Origin: Pseudomonadota bacterium
Lineage (GTDB): Bacteria; Pseudomonadota; Alphaproteobacteria; Rickettsiales; UBA3002
Reading direction: 5' to 3'
Assembly: GCA_963205305.1 (NCBI GenBank)
Contig: CAUJIC010000051.1
Span: 1 to 35,725 of the forward strand
DNA length: 35,725 bases
The position numbers and the translations under genes were made by a program. A model generated the notes under the pieces. That model saw nothing but the letters and a program-made list of their open reading frames with translations. It was not told where the DNA came from and did not search any database. How positions within the stretch are numbered: the first letter of the stretch is position 1; each line of letters begins with the position of its first letter. This document shows positions 31,917-35,725 of this stretch, one piece after another.

Positions 31917-32360
31917 CTAGGCCGATACGGTGGAGGAATCCGAAGCATTCCTATCGGCAGTTATTGCCGCTTCCGTTGCCGCAGACTCCTGCGCACGATC
32001 AATTCGATCCCACGTATCGCGCATTTCCTTTAATTCACGAATAATGGCTTGGCATGCATTAAGGTCGTTGCTGCGATGAAGCGCAAAGACGCGCATATCC
32101 ATCGCGGAATAGAAATCGAACAGGATCTTTGCTGAGGTCCCCCCCGCATTGAAATCGAGGCAGGATTGGAGACCTATCAGAATATCAGATACACGTACCA
32201 ACTTGTTGTAGCGCGTCTCGTAATCCTTCTTCTCAATCGCTTCACTGGCGTGTTGTAAGAAACGAATCGCTCCATCGTAAAGCATCACCACCTGACGGGT
32301 TTTATTCACCGTATGGGTAGCACGAGTATAAGCCTTAAGACCAACATGAGACTGATTCAC
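31917..32360 (-). CDS. fliS: Flagellin chaperone FliS
   Basis: FliS binds the C-terminal helices of flagellin in the cytoplasm and prevents premature polymerisation. The 147-residue helical protein has the family start (YTRATHTVNKTRQVVMLYDGAIRFLQHASEAIEKKDYETRYNKLVRVSDILIGLQSCLDFNAGGTSAKILFDFYSAMDMRVF). The start codon is GTG at 32360, with GAGG nine bases upstream. It follows fliD after 23 bp, without its own promoter, so the two are co-transcribed. Confidence 0.93.
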   Translation of the reverse strand: MNQSHVGLKAYTRATHTVNKTRQVVMLYDGAIRFLQHASEAIEKKDYETRYNKLVRVSDILIGLQSCLDFNAGGTSAKILFDFYSAMDMRVFALHRSNDLNACQAIIRELKEMRDTWDRIDRAQESAATEAAITADRNASDSSTVSA

Positions 32361-32383
32361 GGCGAAATACCTCGTAGGTAGCT

Positions 32384-34204
32384 CTAGCTATTATTACGTG
32401 CATTCGATTGCGCGTCAAGTAGCGACAGTAATTGGTTCGATCGGCTGAGCGCCGATTCCAACGCGGCATATTGTTGCACTAGCTTCTCGCGATACGCCGT
32501 AAGCTTATCATCAATCGTGGTAATCTGCTCGAGATTGCGGGCTTTGTTATCGGAAAGCGATGTCAGTTCCTGCGTCAGTGTTCCCGTCGATACATCCACA
32601 AACGATGTCGCTAAATTATAGAACCTATCGCCGAAACCTTGGCTCATCGTTACGTTGATCGTCGCATCTCCTGCCACCGCAAAGACATATTCCGAGCCAT
32701 CAAAAATCGTTCCCGCTTGCCCTTTAAGACTTACCCCACCACCAGCGATATCCGTGGCATCGAGATCCACCGTTGTCACTACCGAGGTCGCTGGGTCAGT
32801 GTACGTCGCCTTATATGTGCCTAGCGTGCGGTCAATCACCAGCGAAAAGCCAGTTAGACTCCCAAGGTTGTTCGAACGCTTGAAGTTGACAAAATTGGAA
32901 TTGTCACTGGTTTGTTGGTACTCGAAGAGCTTACGCACACCATCAAAGTTTGATGCCAAGGCGGAGCTCAGTTTATCCGGATCCACCACAAAGATGTTCT
33001 TGGTTTCTGGATTTTGATCATCGCCAGGAAAATTCTCGATAGTAATGCCAACATCCACCAACTGCGAGGGGTTGGTGCCAGTGATACCAGCAACAACACG
33101 CGAGATTTCATTGCTGACATTGCTGACAATATTACGAAAGGTAGAGTTGCTATAAAGCACCGAATCTTCGGTTGGCTTGCTGTCATCGCCGAGTTGTGAT
33201 TGCGTAGCGGCAAAGACACGGTATTCGTTATACGCATCCGCAAATGCGGTAATGGCATTCGCCACTAAGGTCGTATCAGGTACAATATCCAGCCTTACAT
33301 TACCAGGAATCGTGGGCTGTTTAAGTGTCAGGGTTACTCCCGTTAACACATCGGCTACCGCGTTTGTTTCGCGCTCAAGGGCCACCCCATCGATAGAAAA
33401 CAGCGCGTTCTGACCCAATGTTGCTGGGTTAAAGCCTACGCTAGCAAGCACCCCCGATGGGTCGGTTTCGATCCCTGCATTCGCAGCGGGTGCCGTTGCA
33501 CTTAAATCAAAATTGTAGGTCTCACCGGTTTTTGTCGCGGTATAAATAATCTTATAGGTGCCCGTTGCCACCGTAAGAATCGATGCCTGAATACCCGTAC
33601 GGCTCGATACCTCGTTAAACTTATTCACCACCGACTGAAGCGAATCACCCGCCGTCAGCGTGATAGGAATGCCGCCAACCGTACCATCAACCGCGCGCAA
33701 ATTGACGGTGCCAGCAGTGAAAAGTCCTGCCGTTGGCGCTGCCGATACAGCCGAAGCTGTAATGGCATCCGCCAAAGCAAAGTTATTGCTTTGCTGCTTG
33801 CTCTGAGTGGCTAATTGGGTGATGGAATCAATCGTGTAACTTTGTGCGGCAGCACCAGGAACCACCGTTACATCCACATAATTACTCGCCAAAGCCCCTG
33901 TGCTGCTGGTCAGCGATGCTTTGCGGTATTGGAAAATATTTTTGCTATCGTTCGCAACACCTACAGGGTTACGAAGCACATCAGCTGCCGCCTGAACTTT
34001 AGTGAATAAGCTCTTGAGATTATTCAGTGCTTCCGTTTGCGTATCAATAGTTTTGTTACTGGTTTCGAGGCGAACGGCAGGAATGCGCCTAGCCGCAACC
34101 AAGCTATCAATTAGCGCTTTGGTATCGATCTTACTTTGGCCACCCGTAATGACATTCTTGCCATTCTGCGACCCAAAGCTACCTAGTGTAATTTCCGTAA
34201 CCAT
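32384..34204 (-). CDS. fliD: Flagellar filament cap protein FliD (HAP2)
   Basis: FliD forms the pentameric or similar cap at the filament tip that folds incoming flagellin. The 606-residue protein shows the FliD_N region (KIDTKALIDSLVAARRIPAVRLETSNKTIDTQTEALNNLKSLFTKVQAAADVLRNP), the characteristic AQSYTIDSITQLATQSKQ and NFDGVRKLFEY. The C-terminal coiled coil is DRFYNLATSFVDVSTGTLTQELTSLSDNKARNLEQITTIDDKLTAYREKLVQQYAALESALS. It is longer than the Salmonella protein (467 aa), mainly in the middle. An upstream leader with a sigma-54-like promoter and palindromes precedes it; fliS follows. Confidence 0.95.
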   Translation of the reverse strand: MVTEITLGSFGSQNGKNVITGGQSKIDTKALIDSLVAARRIPAVRLETSNKTIDTQTEALNNLKSLFTKVQAAADVLRNPVGVANDSKNIFQYRKASLTSSTGALASNYVDVTVVPGAAAQSYTIDSITQLATQSKQQSNNFALADAITASAVSAAPTAGLFTAGTVNLRAVDGTVGGIPITLTAGDSLQSVVNKFNEVSSRTGIQASILTVATGTYKIIYTATKTGETYNFDLSATAPAANAGIETDPSGVLASVGFNPATLGQNALFSIDGVALERETNAVADVLTGVTLTLKQPTIPGNVRLDIVPDTTLVANAITAFADAYNEYRVFAATQSQLGDDSKPTEDSVLYSNSTFRNIVSNVSNEISRVVAGITGTNPSQLVDVGITIENFPGDDQNPETKNIFVVDPDKLSSALASNFDGVRKLFEYQQTSDNSNFVNFKRSNNLGSLTGFSLVIDRTLGTYKATYTDPATSVVTTVDLDATDIAGGGVSLKGQAGTIFDGSEYVFAVAGDATINVTMSQGFGDRFYNLATSFVDVSTGTLTQELTSLSDNKARNLEQITTIDDKLTAYREKLVQQYAALESALSRSNQLLSLLDAQSNARNNS

Positions 34205-34230
34205 GATACTTACCTATTTCCAAATCGCTT

Positions 34231-34246
34231 AGCTGTAAATACAGCT
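34231..34246. promoter_or_regulatory. Short palindrome in the fliD leader
   Basis: AGCTGTA-AA-TACAGCT has two perfect 7-base arms around a 2-base centre, 27 bp before the fliD start. It could be an operator or a small leader hairpin. Confidence 0.35.
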
Positions 34247-34272
34247 GCAATATATTATTCTTAAATATACTA

Positions 34273-34312
34273 ATGCTTCGGTATGCAACATGCATGCCGA
34301 AGCATGCATGTT
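34273..34312 (-). promoter_or_regulatory. fliD sigma-54-like promoter embedded in overlapping inverted repeats
   Basis: Two alternative hairpins overlap. The first is a perfect 11-bp stem with a TTCG loop (AACATGCATGC / GCATGCATGTT, 34287-34312). The second is a 15-bp stem with a 3-base loop and one wobble (34273-34305). Within them TCGGCATGCATGTTGC gives GG at 34298-34297 and GC at 34286-34285 with 10 bases between, a -24/-12 match. The predicted start near 34273 would give a leader of about 69 bases for fliD. Confidence 0.55.
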
Positions 34313-34316
34313 GGCA

Positions 34317-34697
34317 TTAGGCCTGAATCTCCACGATTTTCGAACTCGCGCGTTGCTGATCTTCGAATTTACGTAGGAGCTGTGGCTCGGGGATATAGGT
34401 CACGCGTCCATCACGTAAGCTGGTGTAACGGGTGATATACTGCCCAGAGCTATCTTTAAAAATACTAAAGCTCTTATCGCTAACCACATAGACATCTTTA
34501 AAGAGGCTTTGTGACGCTTGAAGAACTTTTTCGTACCGACGCTGCTCTGCCGGTATTGGCAGGACCTCGGGGTTACCGCCCAGTGTGGGCACAGATGCTT
34601 GTTGTTCTTGTTTTTTGACCAATGGAGTATCTGCGCTACGTGCACCTGGCAAAACCTGGGGGGCTACGTAACCTCCCGTTTGCAAGTTGATAGTCAT
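34317..34697 (-). CDS. FlaG-like flagellar protein (inferred)
   Basis: The 126-residue protein is probably FlaG-like, though the match is weak. Residues 1-55 are Pro/Gln-rich. The C-terminal half has alternating strands (KDVYVVSDKSFSIFKDSSGQYITRYTSLRDGRVTYIPEPQLLRKFE). This parallels the FlaG pattern of two strands followed by tG-x-V-I-x-x-IP-x-x-x-L-L. The position between flagellin and fliD is exactly that of flaG in many bacteria, where it affects filament length. AAGGAG six bases upstream gives a strong ribosome site at 34697. It is probably expressed by read-through from flagellin A. Confidence 0.6.
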   Translation of the reverse strand: MTINLQTGGYVAPQVLPGARSADTPLVKKQEQQASVPTLGGNPEVLPIPAEQRRYEKVLQASQSLFKDVYVVSDKSFSIFKDSSGQYITRYTSLRDGRVTYIPEPQLLRKFEDQQRASSKIVEIQA

Positions 34698-34734
34698 TGT
34701 CGTGCTCCTTCTTCGCTATGCTTTTTCACCTGAA

Positions 34735-34760
34735 CGGGGGGAGCCCGAAAGCTCCCCCCG
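34735..34760 (-). terminator. Strong hairpin after flagellin A
   Basis: CGGGGGGAGC and GCTCCCCCCG form a perfect 10-bp stem. On the minus strand the loop is TTTCGG, so a UUCG-type tetraloop closes it. No T-run follows. It lies 20 bp after the flagellin stop and 38 bp before the FlaG-like start, and may protect the flagellin mRNA 3' end or reduce read-through. Confidence 0.65.
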
Positions 34761-34779
34761 CTGCATGTGATGCTACTGA

Positions 34780-35725
34780 TTACTGAATCAGCTTGAGGAA
34801 GGCTTGTGGCAACTGGTTGGCCTGAGCCAACACCGCAATACCAGCCTGCAACTGAACCTGAGCGCTAGCGTAAGCGGTCGATTCCGCCGATACGTCCGTA
34901 TCGAGGAATGTTGCGCGCGCCGCATCCTGGTTCTCAATCGAGGACTGGAGTGCATTGCTTGCGAAGTTAAAGCGTGACTGCAACGCACCCACGGTGGCAC
35001 GAAGCGACACTACCTTGGTAAGCGCCGTGTCAATCACGGTACCAGCGGCAGCTGCGTTCACTGCCGTGTTCACGTCGATCGTTGCACCACCATAGATAGT
35101 GTTAGAGGTGACACTACCGAATTGAACGCGGATGGATTGATCTGCGGTCGAACCCACAGCGAAGTTCAACCCAGAACCCGTCCTCGAGAAGCCGGTATTG
35201 AGCGCGTTAATGAAATCTTCGCGATCAATGACCCTCGTACGAATATTGGTAATGTTGTTGGCAATACCCGTGGTGTTGATCTGCAGCGCTTGCTGACGAC
35301 CCGCATCCACGAATTGAAGCGTACCAGCACCAATCAGATCGTTCACGCCCTGCGCAGTCCACGTCTCACCGTTCACCTCCACCGTCAGGATGCTGGTGTT
35401 CGCCGCGCTTCCGGAGGAAGCAACTTTGAAGTTACGGATATCAATCGAACCACTAGTGTTAATGCGGATACTGGCGGTACCCGTAGCAGCAATACCAACC
35501 GAACCATCAAGACGCGTTCCCTCGAACGATACACCATCAATGATGCTGTTACGTGCAATCACCGTGTTGGAGAAGGTTGAAATGAGGTTCTGCCTTGCAA
35601 CGTTCACCGCACCAGCATCGGTCAAGGTCACGTTACCGAGAGCCATCTGGATACGCGTGTTACCGTTGCTGAGAATCGCCGTTGCTTGGGTGGCGTTACC
35701 GATCACGTTACCCTTATACTGCACG
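34780..35725 (-). CDS. Flagellin A, 5' end beyond the window
   Basis: This is the C-terminal 315 residues or so of a second flagellin; the frame is open through the right edge. It aligns along its whole visible length with flagellin B (for example QYKGNVIGNATQATAILSNG against QYSGNVISNATTASAILTNG). It ends in SIENQDAARATFLDTDVSAESTAYASAQVQLQAGIAVLAQANQLPQAFLKLIQ, the D1/D0 helices bound by FliS. By comparison with flagellin B about 255 residues are missing. The first visible complete codon is GTG, encoding an internal Val in the alignment, not a start. Tandem flagellin paralogues flanking flaG-fliD-fliS indicate a multi-flagellin filament. Confidence 0.95.
   Translation of the reverse strand, partial: VQYKGNVIGNATQATAILSNGNTRIQMALGNVTLTDAGAVNVARQNLISTFSNTVIARNSIIDGVSFEGTRLDGSVGIAATGTASIRINTSGSIDIRNFKVASSGSAANTSILTVEVNGETWTAQGVNDLIGAGTLQFVDAGRQQALQINTTGIANNITNIRTRVIDREDFINALNTGFSRTGSGLNFAVGSTADQSIRVQFGSVTSNTIYGGATIDVNTAVNAAAAGTVIDTALTKVVSLRATVGALQSRFNFASNALQSSIENQDAARATFLDTDVSAESTAYASAQVQLQAGIAVLAQANQLPQAFLKLIQ

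Noticed and set aside
35722..35725. Start codon of the right-edge flagellin at 35724
   Set aside because: The GTG there aligns with an internal Val of flagellin B about 255 residues into the protein; the gene continues beyond the window.

Overview
The window is chromosomal DNA of a flagellated alphaproteobacterium. No rRNA or tRNA gene is present to place it more finely. The evidence is gene content and order: a tkt / gap / pgk / class I aldolase / thiE / efp series, the DUF4164-zapA-6S RNA-5-formyl-THF cyclo-ligase neighbourhood, an MsbA-related ABC exporter, an alphaproteobacterial OmpA-like domain, and late flagellar genes behind sigma-54 promoters. All genes look intact except the first and last, which are cut by the window edges. 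No insertion sequence, prophage, CRISPR array or tRNA was seen.

Layout. 1-5.5 kb: the 3' end of a YgjP-type metallopeptidase; a class A penicillin-binding protein (minus strand); and a tight plus-strand operon of CyaY (frataxin), an MsbA-like ABC exporter and a GNAT acetyltransferase. 5.5-10.4 kb: a 1007-residue Pro/Ala/Lys/Glu-rich periplasmic OmpA-like protein (minus) facing an inositol-monophosphatase/EamA-transporter pair. 10.4-18.8 kb: on the minus strand, transketolase, GAPDH, phosphoglycerate kinase, a small unknown protein, class I fructose-bisphosphate aldolase, ThiE and EF-P. Two unrecognised plus-strand genes are wedged into this series, at 14402 and 16082. 18.9-24.4 kb: DUF4164, ZapA, 6S RNA, a large unrecognised coiled-coil protein, a small lipoprotein, 5-formyl-THF cyclo-ligase, a YmdB-type phosphoesterase and a small unknown protein. 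24.4-35.7 kb: a minus-strand flagellar block, transcribed from right to left, of flagellin A (partial), a FlaG-like protein, FliD, FliS, flagellin B, FliK, FlgD and a very long FlgE.

How the parts work together. The flagellar block encodes filament, cap, cap/filament chaperone, hook-length ruler, hook-cap scaffold and hook. Four of its transcription units begin with a GG-N10-GC sigma-54 promoter (fliD, flagellin B, fliK-flgD, flgE). The central series supplies triose-phosphate and pentose-phosphate carbon flow, with thiamine phosphate synthase beside a thiamine-diphosphate enzyme. The DUF4164/ZapA pair belongs to Z-ring assembly.

The most unusual signal is regulatory. The three unrecognised plus-strand genes that interrupt otherwise familiar housekeeping neighbourhoods (14402, 16082, 19974) each have directly upstream a direct repeat of about TTGTCAT/CTGTCAT with an 11-bp period, the architecture of a PhoB (Pho) box. 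In two cases a -10-like hexamer follows at exactly 10 bp. A fourth such box at 24556 precedes no annotated gene but does precede a 50-codon basic ORF. I propose that these form a phosphate-starvation gene set. Other points worth a look are two phage-tail-like inserts in the hook protein, an EF-P lacking the usual loop-tip lysine, and a cruciform-like intergenic repeat at 10376-10491.
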